DNA of 64,000 nt, taken from the NCBI RefSeq assembly GCF_023101345.1, contig NZ_CP095848.1, forward strand, positions 1,301,501 to 1,365,500, read 5' to 3'. Under the pieces are notes generated by a model that searched no databases, was not told the origin of the DNA, and was given only the letters and a program-made list of their open reading frames with translations. Both the position numbers and the translations under genes were made by a program. This stretch comes from Hymenobacter sublimis (GTDB lineage: Bacteria > Bacteroidota > Bacteroidia > Cytophagales > Hymenobacteraceae). Shown here in pieces: positions 1 through 9,115 of this stretch. Position 1 is the first letter of the stretch. The number at the start of each line of letters is the position of its first letter.

Positions 1-2
1 GT

Positions 3-827
3 ACCCAAGTATGGCTGACTCCCCCGCCCGGCTTCACGCCCGCGGCGGGCTTGTCGGGCTTCCGGCGGGGCGGGGCCGTGTTGCAGGTGTATGATTTGAA
101 GGGCAGTAACTATTACCGCCAAGCTGCCGGCTTCAACCCGGCGCGGTTTGAAGCCCGGGGCGGCAAGGTGCTCGACTTTCGGGAAGTAGCGGGCACCTAC
201 CCGGCCCGACTGGTGCGGGTGCAACTCGGGGCGGCCCAGGAATCAGCCCAGCTCCTCTTCGGCGACTCCACCTTCGCGGTGCTGCTGGATGCGCGCTACC
301 CCGCCGCCGATACGGCCACGGCTACGGCCCTGCGCCGCAGCCTACTCACGGCCACCTACCAGAAGGACGGTTCGGCTGGCGCTACTTCCCTTGCCAACGC
401 GGTATTTGCCCTGGAAGAGAAAAAGTCGCCGTTTGCCCTAGCGGGAGCCCAAAATGGGCAGTACATCTACGCGCTGGGTGGGCAGCGCCGCGCCGACTAC
501 GGCACCGAGCCCGTGGTAACGATTACTACCCTGCCCTACAACCCGTCGCTCACCGCCGCCGATATCAGCCAGCAGGCCCTGGCCCGTCGGGCTGGCCTCA
601 CGGGCTACTCGGCGCGCAAAATGTCCTCCACTAAAGTAAACGAGCTGGTTACCTACGAAACCGAGGGTTTTGCCCAGTTACAGGGTCAGCGGGTGCTGGT
701 GTACCAACAGGTCAGCATTATTGGTAGCACGGCGGTGGCCATGCAGGGCGTGGCCCGGCAGGACTTCGAAACTGCCCTGGCTCAGTTCAAAGCCCTGACC
801 CACACCATCACGGCCCGCAAGAAATAA
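3..827 (+). CDS. Unknown protein, 5' end outside window
   Basis: The reading frame is open from the left edge to the TAA at 825-827 (274 residues visible). A TTG at 51 could be read as a start, but the codons before it stay open and encode a plausible stretch (VWLTPPPGFTPAAGLSGF), so the true start is probably upstream of the window. No catalytic motif is recognised. Many short hydrophobic/polar alternations (for example AVLLDARY, YIYALGG) suggest an all-beta or mixed secreted protein, and a signal peptide may lie in the missing part. No function is assigned. It is followed convergently by the 2H phosphoesterase gene. Confidence 0.6.
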   Translation, partial: TQVWLTPPPGFTPAAGLSGFRRGGAVLQVYDLKGSNYYRQAAGFNPARFEARGGKVLDFREVAGTYPARLVRVQLGAAQESAQLLFGDSTFAVLLDARYPAADTATATALRRSLLTATYQKDGSAGATSLANAVFALEEKKSPFALAGAQNGQYIYALGGQRRADYGTEPVVTITTLPYNPSLTAADISQQALARRAGLTGYSARKMSSTKVNELVTYETEGFAQLQGQRVLVYQQVSIIGSTAVAMQGVARQDFETALAQFKALTHTITARKK

Positions 828-954
828 GCAGGTGCCGCTGCAAGGAAAAAGCTCCGGCTTTGCCGCTACATCCACTGGGCCTCGTTGCGCGTGGCCCTGA
901 CAGTCTGAGCCTTTTGTCGGCCATTTTCTAGCAAACTTGCGCGCCGAGCAGTGC

Positions 955-1473
955 TTACTCTGTAAAAGCAAACTGCGCCAACTGCTGCCAGGGGCCGTTC
1001 TGGTAGGCCCACAACGTGAGGCCGATGCCCGTGGCTTCGAACGGGACGAACTGCGCCGCTAGTTCTTGGTGCAGGGCGCGGGCTACGGCGGGGTCTACCT
1101 TGTTTTGTACCGTTACGTGGGGCTTGAGGCGTTGCTGGTCCTGGGGTGTCAGCCAGGCGGCCCAGGTAGTTTGCAGCTGCTTGTGCAGGTGCTGCAAGTC
1201 GGGGTTCTGCAACTCATACGCTACCCCGCGCCCCAGAAACCGCAGGCCCGTAACCTGCAGGGGCAGCACGGGAGAGCGGGCCGCTACCTGCGCCAAGTAA
1301 GCAGCAATGGCGGGGGCCTCAGGGCCCGGCAGGTGGTGAAACAGGGTGACGTGGGCGTGCAGGTAGTTGCGCTCGGGCGGGAAGTGCAGCTGGCGCAACT
1401 CATTGAAGTGGACTTGCGCAGCAGCATCAAGCGTGAGCGTCAGGATGAGGGGCGCGGTGGTAGGAGCAAGCAT
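955..1473 (-). CDS. 2'-5' RNA ligase / 2H phosphoesterase family protein
   Basis: A 172-residue protein with the two HxTx motifs that define 2H phosphoesterases: HVTL at about residues 41-44 and HVTV at about 119-122. Length and motif spacing fit the LigT/2',5'-RNA ligase-like family, which makes or breaks 2',5' or cyclic phosphate linkages in RNA or small nucleotides. The substrate cannot be deduced. The ATG at 1473 is the natural start. The neighbour on the far side is a divergent methyltransferase, and nothing suggests an operon. The family call is firm; the biochemical role is open. Confidence 0.85.
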   Translation of the reverse strand: MLAPTTAPLILTLTLDAAAQVHFNELRQLHFPPERNYLHAHVTLFHHLPGPEAPAIAAYLAQVAARSPVLPLQVTGLRFLGRGVAYELQNPDLQHLHKQLQTTWAAWLTPQDQQRLKPHVTVQNKVDPAVARALHQELAAQFVPFEATGIGLTLWAYQNGPWQQLAQFAFTE

Positions 1474-1624
1474 GGAACAGGAGGGGTTGAATCAGCAGTA
1501 CGGACTACTGCCTTGACCAGGACAAGAAGGACGCCGAAAAACCGCAGTATCAGCGCACCAACCGGCTACCCTGTGGGAGGGCTGCGGTAGTTCCGAGGCA
1601 AAGTAAAGCCTGTATCTTGCCCCC

Positions 1625-2434
1625 ATGCCTGACCACCCTACCTATCTGGAGCTTAACCGCAGGCTCTGGAACGCTAAAACGGAGTACCACCTGCGCTCCG
1701 AGTTCTACGATGTAGCCGGCTTTCGGCAGGGCCAATCCTCGCTCAAGGAAATTGAGCTGGCCCTGCTAGGCGACGTACGCGGGCAGCGCGTGCTGCACCT
1801 GCAATGTCATTTCGGCCAAGATACCCTTTCCCTGGCCCGGCTGGGGGCCCACGTAACGGGCGTCGACCTTTCGGACGAGGGAATAAAGGCCGCCCGCCAC
1901 TTGGCCGCCGACTTGCAGCTGCCCGCCGAGTTCGTGTGCTGCGACGTGTACAGCCTGCCGGCGCATTTGCCTTCCGAGCCCGGCTTCGACCTGGTGTACA
2001 CTACCTACGGCGTACTAGGCTGGCTCCCCGATTTGGACCGCTGGGCGGCGGTAGTAAGCCGCTACCTCCGGCCCGGGGGGCGGTTGCTGCTAGTGGAAAT
2101 GCACCCGGTGGTCTGGATGTTCGACAGCCAGTTTACGCGAGTCGAGTACAGCTACTTCAATCGGGAAACCATCGAAGAAACGACCGTTGGCACCTACGCC
2201 GAGCCCGGGGCACCGCTCGCCAATCCATCCGTATCCTGGAACCACGACCTGGGCGAAGTGCTGGGCAGCCTGCGCCGGCAGGGCGTGGAGCTGGCCGACT
2301 TTCAGGAGTACGACTTTTCGCCTTATAACTGCTTTGCCGGCATGCAGGAAACCACACCCGGCCGCTTCCAACTTGCGGCCCTGCCCGGCAAGCTGCCGCT
2401 TATTTACTCCCTCGTTATGCATCGGCCCGCGTAA
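1625..2434 (+). CDS. Class I SAM-dependent methyltransferase
   Basis: A 269-residue protein. The SAM-binding region is at about residues 57-80 (VLHLQCHFGQDTLSLARLGA, then VTGVDLSDEGI), followed by DLVYTTYGVLGWLPD as motif II/III and LRPGGRLLLVEMHP as the post-III strand. Motif I has the variant LQCHFGQDT rather than GxGxG; this is a recognisable subfamily of UbiE-like methyltransferases. The substrate is unknown. The ATG at 1625 lies only five bases after a TATCTTG that resembles the Bacteroidota -7 element, so the transcript may have almost no leader. It ends at a convergent terminator shared with the next gene. Confidence 0.85.
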   Translation: MPDHPTYLELNRRLWNAKTEYHLRSEFYDVAGFRQGQSSLKEIELALLGDVRGQRVLHLQCHFGQDTLSLARLGAHVTGVDLSDEGIKAARHLAADLQLPAEFVCCDVYSLPAHLPSEPGFDLVYTTYGVLGWLPDLDRWAAVVSRYLRPGGRLLLVEMHPVVWMFDSQFTRVEYSYFNRETIEETTVGTYAEPGAPLANPSVSWNHDLGEVLGSLRRQGVELADFQEYDFSPYNCFAGMQETTPGRFQLAALPGKLPLIYSLVMHRPA

Positions 2435-2454
2435 CTGCCTACCACAGCATACTC

Positions 2455-2493
2455 AAGCACTACGCCCACGGCAGTACCGCGGGCGTAGTGCTT
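2455..2493. terminator. Bidirectional hairpin terminator
   Basis: Thirteen-base perfect stem: AAGCACTACGCCC at 2455-2467 pairs with GGGCGTAGTGCTT at 2481-2493 around a 13-base loop. It sits between the convergent methyltransferase and T9SS-protein genes. There is no long T run on either side. Confidence 0.6.
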
Positions 2494-2515
2494 GGGGTAG
2501 TAAAGGGTGAAAGGG

Positions 2516-4072
2516 CTAGTTACCGGCGCCGGCCAACACTACTCGGGTGGTGCTGGTAACGCCGGCCTGCTGCACCCGCAGCAGGTACAGCCCGGGCGCC
2601 AGCCCTTGGGTGAGTAATTGCACCGGGTTGCTGCTCGCGCCAGATTGTACGTGGCGCACCACTTGGCCGCGGGCGTTGAGCAAGTCCAGGGTGCCGGGCA
2701 GTTCCGGGGCTGGGAGTTGTACCCGCAGTTCTTCCCGGGCGGGGTTGGGGTAAGCGGTTACGGCCAGCGCTTCGGTGCTTACCACCTGCACCGAAGAGTA
2801 GGCCACGCTGCCATCCACATCGTGCATGGCCAGGCGGTAGTAGGCCCGTCCGGCTAGGGGGTGAGGGTCGGTGGCGGTGTAGCGTTGGCCGCTGGGCCGG
2901 TTGCTGGCCTTCACCCGCGCTACGGGCTGCCAGTCGGTGGTCGTGGCGCTGCGTTCCACGGCAAAGTAAGCAGCCAAATGCTCGCTGGATGTCTGCCAGC
3001 GCAGCTGCACCCCGCTTCCCGTGCGCGCCGCCGAGAAGCTAACGAGGGTAACGGGCAAGGGTAGGGCGCCGGGCAAGCTCACGGCGTCGCCGCGGGAGCA
3101 GCCGAAAGCGGAGCCGTAGGAGCTGCCCGAATAGTTGCCAGTGAGGCGGTCAATCTTATAAATAGTGCCCCCGTCAGCATCCACGGCGTACACGTTGCCG
3201 TCGCGGTCCGTGAACATGGAGCCGATGTTTTGCTGGGTTGGAATGGGGGCAGTGGGAATGGTAGTAGTGCCAGCCGGAGCTGTAGCGGGGTTGCGAATGG
3301 TCAGGAACTTGTCTTCTAGCCCCAGGTAGCTAACCAGGTTACCAGTGCGCACGTCATATACCCAATCCTGAATACCGCCCTCCGGTACCGGGCCGCTGCC
3401 CCCGCTGGTCAGGTAGGCCTGCACCTGGCCCTGGTACGTGGCTACCACGGCGGCCGTAGCGGGATCGGAGGTGTCTAGGGTGTGCCAGACCGGCGTGGCC
3501 GTGCTGAAGGGCGCCAGCTGCACCGTCCCGACGTACAGGCGCAGGTCGGCAATTCGGAGGGCACCCGTGAACAGGTTGGCAATTACCCGGGCCGTGGCCC
3601 CGCCCACGTAGTACTCGGAGCTGGCCCCGCCGTCGCCGATAAAGTTGAAGGTTTGACGGATGGTGCGCGCCTCAAATTCCGGGAAGCTCACCGCCGATAG
3701 GCCCGTGGTAGGAGTTGGCGGCGGGGTCACGGTGCCCAGGCTGGTGGCTTGCGCCGTACCAAGAGCCACCTGGTACAGGGTAGGGGGCGTGTCGAAATTG
3801 GCCATTGTAACGGGCTGCTGCACGCTCATGGCGTAGAGGCTCGTTGGGTTGGCATCATCGAAACCCAGGGCGTTCAAAATCAGGGGAGTAGTACCGTCTA
3901 GTACGGTTCCGATGGGAGTCAGGGAGCCATCGGTATTTACCTGCTGCAACACCGAGGGGTTACCCGCGCTGGCTGGGCAGGGAGCCGTAACTGCGTAGCT
4001 ATTGGTGGGTAGCTGCGCCCAGCCCGCATGGCCACCCAGCAGTACGAACAAGGAGAGTAGGGTTTTCTTCAT
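2516..4072 (-). CDS. Secreted protein with T9SS type A sorting domain
   Basis: 518 residues from the ATG at 4072, chosen because it opens directly into a signal peptide (MKKTLLSLFVLLGGHAGWAQ); a TTG 15 bases further upstream is less likely. The first two thirds look like a beta-propeller-like DUF6923-type region (repeated statements such as YAVDADGGTIYKIDRLTGNY). After a linker comes an FN3-like module (LPVTLVSFSAARTGSGVQLRW) and a C-terminal Por sorting domain (AYPNPAREELRV ... GLAPGLYLLRV). The protein should cross the outer membrane by type IX secretion and be released or lipid-anchored. Ligand or activity is unknown. It is monocistronic with an AT-rich promoter region upstream. Confidence 0.85.
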   Translation of the reverse strand: MKKTLLSLFVLLGGHAGWAQLPTNSYAVTAPCPASAGNPSVLQQVNTDGSLTPIGTVLDGTTPLILNALGFDDANPTSLYAMSVQQPVTMANFDTPPTLYQVALGTAQATSLGTVTPPPTPTTGLSAVSFPEFEARTIRQTFNFIGDGGASSEYYVGGATARVIANLFTGALRIADLRLYVGTVQLAPFSTATPVWHTLDTSDPATAAVVATYQGQVQAYLTSGGSGPVPEGGIQDWVYDVRTGNLVSYLGLEDKFLTIRNPATAPAGTTTIPTAPIPTQQNIGSMFTDRDGNVYAVDADGGTIYKIDRLTGNYSGSSYGSAFGCSRGDAVSLPGALPLPVTLVSFSAARTGSGVQLRWQTSSEHLAAYFAVERSATTTDWQPVARVKASNRPSGQRYTATDPHPLAGRAYYRLAMHDVDGSVAYSSVQVVSTEALAVTAYPNPAREELRVQLPAPELPGTLDLLNARGQVVRHVQSGASSNPVQLLTQGLAPGLYLLRVQQAGVTSTTRVVLAGAGN

Positions 4073-4363
4073 TTGGGAAAGGACCAAGGGTGTATGAAAA
4101 GTAGTAAGTAGCTGAATGCTTATGCATTACTCTGTAAGTAAGATAAGCACAGACGGACTATAAACTGTAGTTTCCCAGGAATGGATGCGTATTTCCCACG
4201 TTATTTTTTACAATTCACAAGGGAAATATTCCATCTGGCTAGTAAAAGTCATACACTCAGCAAACTGGCTCCCGCCGAAGCGGCGAGCAAGCTGAACCGG
4301 CAGGGGCAGTCAGGATCTGTGCATATTTAGCTCACTAACCACACGCTACACTCCGGGCTGGCT
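4073..4363. promoter_or_regulatory. Divergent intergenic region
   Basis: About 290 bases between the T9SS-protein start and the hutI start. The middle (about 4120-4260) is clearly more AT-rich than the surroundings, as expected for two divergent promoters. I see no exact TAnnTTTG element, repeat or small gene here. Confidence 0.35.
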
Positions 4364-5632
4364 ATGTCCTACACCTTGCTCATTCGCCATTGCCACCACC
4401 TGCTGACCATGGCCGGACCCGACTCCAGCCGCCCCCTGGCGGGCGCGAACCTGGGCGAGTGGCGCAGCATTTCGGATGGCTACGTGGCCTGCCGCCACAA
4501 CCGGATTGTAGCCCTGGGGCCGATGGCAGAACTAGATGAAACGCAGGTAACGCCAGAAACGGAAGTGTTGGAGGCCCAGGGCCGGGTTGTGATGCCCGGG
4601 CTAGTGGAGTGCCACACTCACCTGGTGTTCGGCGGAAATCGGGCCGCGGAGTTTCAGCGCAAGCTCCAGGGCGAGTCGTACCTGGATATTCTGGCTGGCG
4701 GGGGCGGCATTCTGAGCACGGTGCGTGCCACTCGCGCCGCCTCTGAGGCCGAGCTGCTGGCCCATGCCCTCCACCACCTGGCCGGCTTCCGCCGCTACGG
4801 CGTCACAACCATAGAGGCCAAAAGCGGCTACGGGTTGGACGTGGCCACCGAACTTCGCCTGCTCCGGGTAACCCAGCAAGCCGCCACGTTGCAACCCGCC
4901 CGGGTGGTGGCTACCTTCCTGGGAGCCCACGTGCCCGGCCCCGAGTACCACGGGCGTCCCGCCGAGTACCTGAACATGCTAGCAGCGGATGTGCTACCCC
5001 AGCTAGACCCCCGCCAAATTCCCTTCGTGGACATTTTCTGCGAACAGGGCGCTTTTTCCGTGGATGAGTCGCGCCGCTACTTGCGGCGAGCCCGGGAGTT
5101 GGGCTTTGGGCTGAAAATTCACGCCGAGCAACTGCATGACCTGGGTGGCTGCGAAATGGCCGCGGCCCTGGGCGCCGTGAGCGTAGACCATTGCGACTAC
5201 CTGACGCCGGCCGGCGCCGCCCGCATAGCGGCCCTGTCGGGGGGGCGCACGGTGGGCGTGCTACTGCCGCTGGTGCCGCTGTTTCTGCGCCAAGAGCAGT
5301 ACGCGCCGGGCCGGCAGTTTATTGAGGCCGGGTTGCCAGTTGCCATTAGCACCGATTTTAACCCCGGCTCCTGTCCCAGCAAAAACCTGTGGCTGGCCTT
5401 GTCGGTAGCCTGCCTAAAAATGGGCCTGACGCCTCGGGAGGCCCTGGCCGCGGTTACGCTCAATGCCGCCTGGGCCATCGGGCAGCAAGAAGAGTGCGGC
5501 AGCCTGGAGCCCGGCAAGCGCGCCGACATGCTGGTGCTGAACGTACCCACGGCCGAGGAAATACCTTACTGGCTAGGCGAAAACCCCGTGCGTGAGGTCA
5601 TCATTGGTGGCGTGCGGCAGCAGCGTGAATAA
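4364..5632 (+). CDS. hutI: Imidazolonepropionase
   Basis: 422 residues of the amidohydrolase superfamily. It hydrolyses 4-imidazolone-5-propanoate to N-formimidoyl-L-glutamate, the third step of histidine degradation. Visible signatures are the metal-binding ECHTHLVFGGNRAAEF segment (about residues 83-98), the LAGGGGILSTVRATR substrate loop, KSGYGLD, HAEQLHD and ISTDFNPGSCPS near the C-terminal metal site. Length is normal for HutI. The other hut genes (hutH, hutU, hutG) are not in this window, so the pathway genes are scattered. A start at MSYTLL (4364) gives a usual N-terminus. Confidence 0.95.
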   Translation: MSYTLLIRHCHHLLTMAGPDSSRPLAGANLGEWRSISDGYVACRHNRIVALGPMAELDETQVTPETEVLEAQGRVVMPGLVECHTHLVFGGNRAAEFQRKLQGESYLDILAGGGGILSTVRATRAASEAELLAHALHHLAGFRRYGVTTIEAKSGYGLDVATELRLLRVTQQAATLQPARVVATFLGAHVPGPEYHGRPAEYLNMLAADVLPQLDPRQIPFVDIFCEQGAFSVDESRRYLRRARELGFGLKIHAEQLHDLGGCEMAAALGAVSVDHCDYLTPAGAARIAALSGGRTVGVLLPLVPLFLRQEQYAPGRQFIEAGLPVAISTDFNPGSCPSKNLWLALSVACLKMGLTPREALAAVTLNAAWAIGQQEECGSLEPGKRADMLVLNVPTAEEIPYWLGENPVREVIIGGVRQQRE

Positions 5633-5661
5633 GTAGCCGGCAGTTGCGTTGGCGGCGCACT

Positions 5662-5690
5662 AAAAAGCCCGGCTACCGAAGCAGCCGGGC
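5662..5690 (-). terminator. Terminator of the sigma/anti-sigma/lipoprotein operon
   Basis: GCCCGGCT (5667-5674) pairs with AGCCGGGC (5683-5690) and an A run at 5662-5666 becomes a T run on the minus strand. It lies 35 bases past the lipoprotein stop codon and also faces the end of hutI. Confidence 0.8.
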
Positions 5691-5724
5691 ATAATAATGC
5701 ATTCAACAATCTAATTAGCACGAA

Positions 5725-6705
5725 TTATAGAGTAGCTAAATCAGCTACCAAGGCAGCCGTGGTAGTTTCCTTGAGCACTGGGCTGAAACGGGTGCCCGCC
5801 GCTATTAGGCCATCCTGACGACCATAGTAGAGCTTGCCCCCAACAGTTTGAATAACAACTATGCTCACGGCTGCGCCGGCCGGCGCCCCGTTGGTCCGGA
5901 AGGTGCCGGGGGCCGTAAAGTCGCAGACGCGCACGCTGCCATTAAAGGAGCGGAAGGCAGCAAACACCATAGTATTTTGCTGCGGATCGATGCCCGGGCC
6001 GGCCACGTCGACTATAATGGGCTGGGGGCTGGGCGTACCATAGAACCGGTCGCAGTTAAACCAGCCAATGCCGGCATCAAACAACACTTTCCCAATCTCA
6101 AGCTGGTAGCCGGTAGGCGTGGGGCTCAGGCTAGATTGCGAATCCGAATTAAGGAACCAGGTAAAACAGTTGGTGGCCGTGGCGCCAGGTACGGGAGCCA
6201 CAAACAGGCGCATAGAATCCCGACTGGCCAGGTTGGGTGGGTTCTGGGTCTGAATCTGGATGGTAGTACCGGGGCTGAGGCGCAGGCTAGAGTCCTGGGC
6301 TGGCCGCAGGTACACTTCGCCCGCCGATTCCAGCAGTTGCCCGTAGGCCACCGTAGGCCGGTTGCTAAGAATCATGCCGGCCTTACCGAATATTTCCCGC
6401 AGCTCCAGGGCCACCGGCGTGGTAACTGGCTGCCCATTGGCCCGCACGAAGGCCCGGGCGGGAATGGTTACCCTAGTGCCCAAGGCTCCGGTAAACTGAT
6501 TTTGGCGGGTGGGGTCGTAGGTAAGCTGCTGGGTAGGAGCGCCAAGCTGGGTCAGCACCTCCGTAATGCTAGCCGGAGTGCCCGGGCCGGGAGCGGGAGT
6601 GCTGCCATCCTCACAAATAATTAGGTCGGAGCCGGAGTTGCAGCCAGAGAGCAACGGCAGCGCCAGTAGCAGGGCCGAGTAAAGGAAATTCTTACGCTGA
6701 GTCAT
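5725..6705 (-). CDS. Lipoprotein of unknown function
   Basis: 326 residues beginning with a lipoprotein signal (LLALPLLSGC, Cys at about residue 22). After a Pro/Gly-rich linker there is a region with VTIPARAFV and PVALELREIFGKAGMI. I recognise this pattern from Bacteroidota surface proteins, but I cannot name the domain with confidence. It is the last gene of a three-gene unit, 27 bases after the anti-sigma-like protein, so it is probably co-transcribed with the ECF sigma factor and may be part of, or a target of, that envelope-sensing system. It ends at a strong terminator. Confidence 0.7.
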   Translation of the reverse strand: MTQRKNFLYSALLLALPLLSGCNSGSDLIICEDGSTPAPGPGTPASITEVLTQLGAPTQQLTYDPTRQNQFTGALGTRVTIPARAFVRANGQPVTTPVALELREIFGKAGMILSNRPTVAYGQLLESAGEVYLRPAQDSSLRLSPGTTIQIQTQNPPNLASRDSMRLFVAPVPGATATNCFTWFLNSDSQSSLSPTPTGYQLEIGKVLFDAGIGWFNCDRFYGTPSPQPIIVDVAGPGIDPQQNTMVFAAFRSFNGSVRVCDFTAPGTFRTNGAPAGAAVSIVVIQTVGGKLYYGRQDGLIAAGTRFSPVLKETTTAALVADLATL

Positions 6706-6732
6706 AATACGATGGGTTATTGGATATAAGAA

Positions 6733-8340
6733 TTAGCGTTTGCGCGGGTCTAGGTCCCAGGAGTAGCCCGCTTGGATGCCCAAGCTCCAGGGGCGGCGGG
6801 CGGCGCGCCCCGAGGCCTGTTCAGTGAGGGAGTTCAAAAACAGCTGGCCCTGCGGTCGAATTGTAAGCCACTGACCCGGAGCAAATTGGTAGTTGGCAAA
6901 AACTCCGGCGTTCAGCAGCAGGCTCGTCCGCGCAAAAGGGTTAGTAATACCCACACCAGGTTGCCACTGCCGTTGCGAGCAGTTACAGGCGGTGCCCTCC
7001 GTGGTGCGCGCGCCGGTAAGCAGGGCCATTGTGCCGCCACCCAGCACGCCCACTCGCCAGCGGTGGTTGCCCTGTAGGGTGTATTGAACCTGCAGGGGCA
7101 CGGTTATAAACCGGTACACGTCGCGGAACTTGATGGCCCGGCTCACTGCGCTGTCTTGGCCGGACTTGCTGAGCTGGTAGCGCAGGGCGGTAGCATACTC
7201 CGCGTAGCCTAACCCTGCCGAAACAGTAAGCTGGCGGGTAAGGGCGTAGGCACCACTGGCCTGTGCCGAGAAGCCCATGCTTGGGCGCTCTAGCTGCTCT
7301 AGCTGCGTGGCTCCGCTGCCCACCGCCCGGTAAGTGAGCCCGGTGCCGGCTAGCAGTTGGGCGCTCCAACCGCGCAGCAGCAGTTCCCGTCGTGAAGGCC
7401 GGGCGCGGGGGCGGCGCTTGGTCCGCACCTCCGGTTCATCTTGAGGGAAGGCTGGGGGGCGAACCGCTAGTAAAGCCAACGGCTCGTTGCTAATCCGGGC
7501 AGCGGTGGTTGGCGCCGTCCGCTTCGCAAAATCCTGCCCCGAGCCAAGCTTAGAAGCGGGGCGGTTTTCTGCGCGCTGACCTGCTACCCCTCGGCGAGCC
7601 GGGGCAGAAGAGCGGCCAGTTAAGCTCGAAGCAACTGTGCGGGCGGAGGTTTCCCGGTTAACCGCGGCCGTCTCCCGATAGCGGGCAAACGGAGCCCGGC
7701 GCGGGCGGGCCGCCGAAGCAATGCGGCTCCCGAACAGGGTAGCTACCCCTGCTTTACGCTGGGAAGCAGAAGCCTGCTCAGGTGTGGTGGCTGGTGGTGT
7801 AGCGAGTTTCTTGCCTTCAGGGTAGGGAATGGGCTCAGGCACTGGTCGGGGGGAAGGCCACAGAACCAGACCGTTGCGGCGGCGAAGCGGACGGAGGGGA
7901 GCAGTAAGACTAGCAAAAGCCTCCTCCTCCGCCAACTGCCCGACCTCGGTCTTGGCCGCGCTTATAGCTGCCGGAGCGGCCAGCGCCACATCTGCCGCTA
8001 CGGGCCCCGATTTCAAGAACGCTTCCTTAGCGCCAGAAGCAGTAGGGGCTGCCGGTTGAGCCCGGCCAGCAGGCTGTTTTTTCCCTCGAAAGAGCGTAAA
8101 CCAGTTGTCGCTAGGGACTGTCGTCGGGGCGGATTGTTGCCCGGTACGCGTGCCCAGGGTCAGGCAGATGAGGGCGGTAGCCAAGAGTAGTAGGGCTACC
8201 AGGGGCCGGCGTCGGCGCCGGGGCTGGGCGGGTAGCTGCTCCTGGATGCTGGCCCAGAGGCCTTCCGGGGGGGCGCTGCCGTAGCCTTCCAGTTTGCGGC
8301 GTAAGTCGTGGTAAAGGTCTTCCGATTCGTGTTCAGTCAT
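6733..8340 (-). CDS. Membrane-anchored anti-sigma-like protein with outer-membrane-barrel-like C-terminus
   Basis: 535 residues. The first ~50 residues are acidic and cytoplasm-like (DLYHDLRRKLEGYG) followed by a basic RRRRR stretch and one transmembrane helix (about residues 47-64, LVALLLLATALICLTLG). A long, basic, low-complexity Pro/Ala/Arg linker follows (about 70-330). The last ~200 residues look like an outer membrane beta-barrel of the PorT type (LTYRAVGSGATQLEQLERP, QLTVSAGLGYAEYATALRY, WSLGIQAGYSWDL). It overlaps the sigma factor stop by 8 bases, which implies translational coupling. By position it should act as the anti-sigma factor. That role is inferred. Confidence 0.7.
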   Translation of the reverse strand: MTEHESEDLYHDLRRKLEGYGSAPPEGLWASIQEQLPAQPRRRRRPLVALLLLATALICLTLGTRTGQQSAPTTVPSDNWFTLFRGKKQPAGRAQPAAPTASGAKEAFLKSGPVAADVALAAPAAISAAKTEVGQLAEEEAFASLTAPLRPLRRRNGLVLWPSPRPVPEPIPYPEGKKLATPPATTPEQASASQRKAGVATLFGSRIASAARPRRAPFARYRETAAVNRETSARTVASSLTGRSSAPARRGVAGQRAENRPASKLGSGQDFAKRTAPTTAARISNEPLALLAVRPPAFPQDEPEVRTKRRPRARPSRRELLLRGWSAQLLAGTGLTYRAVGSGATQLEQLERPSMGFSAQASGAYALTRQLTVSAGLGYAEYATALRYQLSKSGQDSAVSRAIKFRDVYRFITVPLQVQYTLQGNHRWRVGVLGGGTMALLTGARTTEGTACNCSQRQWQPGVGITNPFARTSLLLNAGVFANYQFAPGQWLTIRPQGQLFLNSLTEQASGRAARRPWSLGIQAGYSWDLDPRKR

Positions 8341-8887
8341 TGTAGTGAGGCGTATGAGCCTGCAGGAGCAGGCGTTCTTCCAGCAGACGGCGGGCCCGGG
8401 AAAGCTGGGATTTGCTGGTGTTTTCCGAAATGCCTAGTAGTTCCCCAATCTCGGCGTGCGAGTAGCCCTCAATGGCGTACAGGTTCAGCACAGTGCGGTA
8501 GCCCGGGGGCAGCTGACTCATCAGCCGCACCACATCCTCCGCCGAGAGTTGATCGAAGGGCGTGCCATCCGGGTGGTGCAGGTCGGCGGCTTCCTCATAC
8601 TCCGTGTGCGGGCCGCGCTGCTGGTGCTGGTGCCAGAGGTTGAGGGAGGTAGTAACGGCAATGCGCCGGGCCCAGGCTTCAAAAGGCCCCTGCCCCCGAA
8701 ACTGGTCGAGGCGGGTGAAAACCTTGACGAACGTGAGCTGGAGGGCATCCTCGGCTTCGGCCCGGGAAGGGCAATAGCGCAGGCATACGCCCATCAACTG
8801 GTAGCTCAGCCGCTCGTACAAGGCCCGTTGCGCCGCGGGGTTTCCTCGTCGGCATCCCTCCAATAATATGTCAATAGGATCAGGCAT
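8333..8887 (-). CDS. ECF-type RNA polymerase sigma factor
   Basis: 184 residues, usual ECF size. Region 2 (about residues 22-92) contains RYCPSRAEAEDALQLTFVKVF and the RIAVTTSLNLWHQH end. Region 4 (about 120-172) contains LPPGYRTVLNLYAIEGYSH and the helix-turn-helix HAEIGELLGISENTSKSQL. There is no sigma-70 region 1 or 3. The gene is first in an operon with an overlapping anti-sigma-like membrane protein and a lipoprotein, the standard layout for an envelope-responsive sigma system. Autoregulation is likely but no promoter could be read with confidence upstream. Confidence 0.92.
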   Translation of the reverse strand: MPDPIDILLEGCRRGNPAAQRALYERLSYQLMGVCLRYCPSRAEAEDALQLTFVKVFTRLDQFRGQGPFEAWARRIAVTTSLNLWHQHQQRGPHTEYEEAADLHHPDGTPFDQLSAEDVVRLMSQLPPGYRTVLNLYAIEGYSHAEIGELLGISENTSKSQLSRARRLLEERLLLQAHTPHYND

Positions 8888-9115
8888 AGGCAGCCGCGGA
8901 TAAAAGGGGTAGGATGTCGTACGCTAGCGTTCTGCAGCCATGACCGGCTCCACCGCACCGGGGTTGCGTGGTGGTTTAATTATTTTCTGAATCCTATATT
9001 CTGGGCTGGCTGCAGCTCCTACCTAGCACGGCCCCGGCATGCATTTAAGGCCGGAACCTGTAGCTTCGGCGTCTGATCTGTTTTGCTGAACCATCCTTTA
9101 CCCTTCGCCGTCATC

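Noticed and set aside
5848..6624. Plus-strand frame of 258 codons opposite the lipoprotein gene
   Set aside because: The minus strand has a lipobox and good coding statistics; the plus-strand product is Arg/Gly-rich with no domain.
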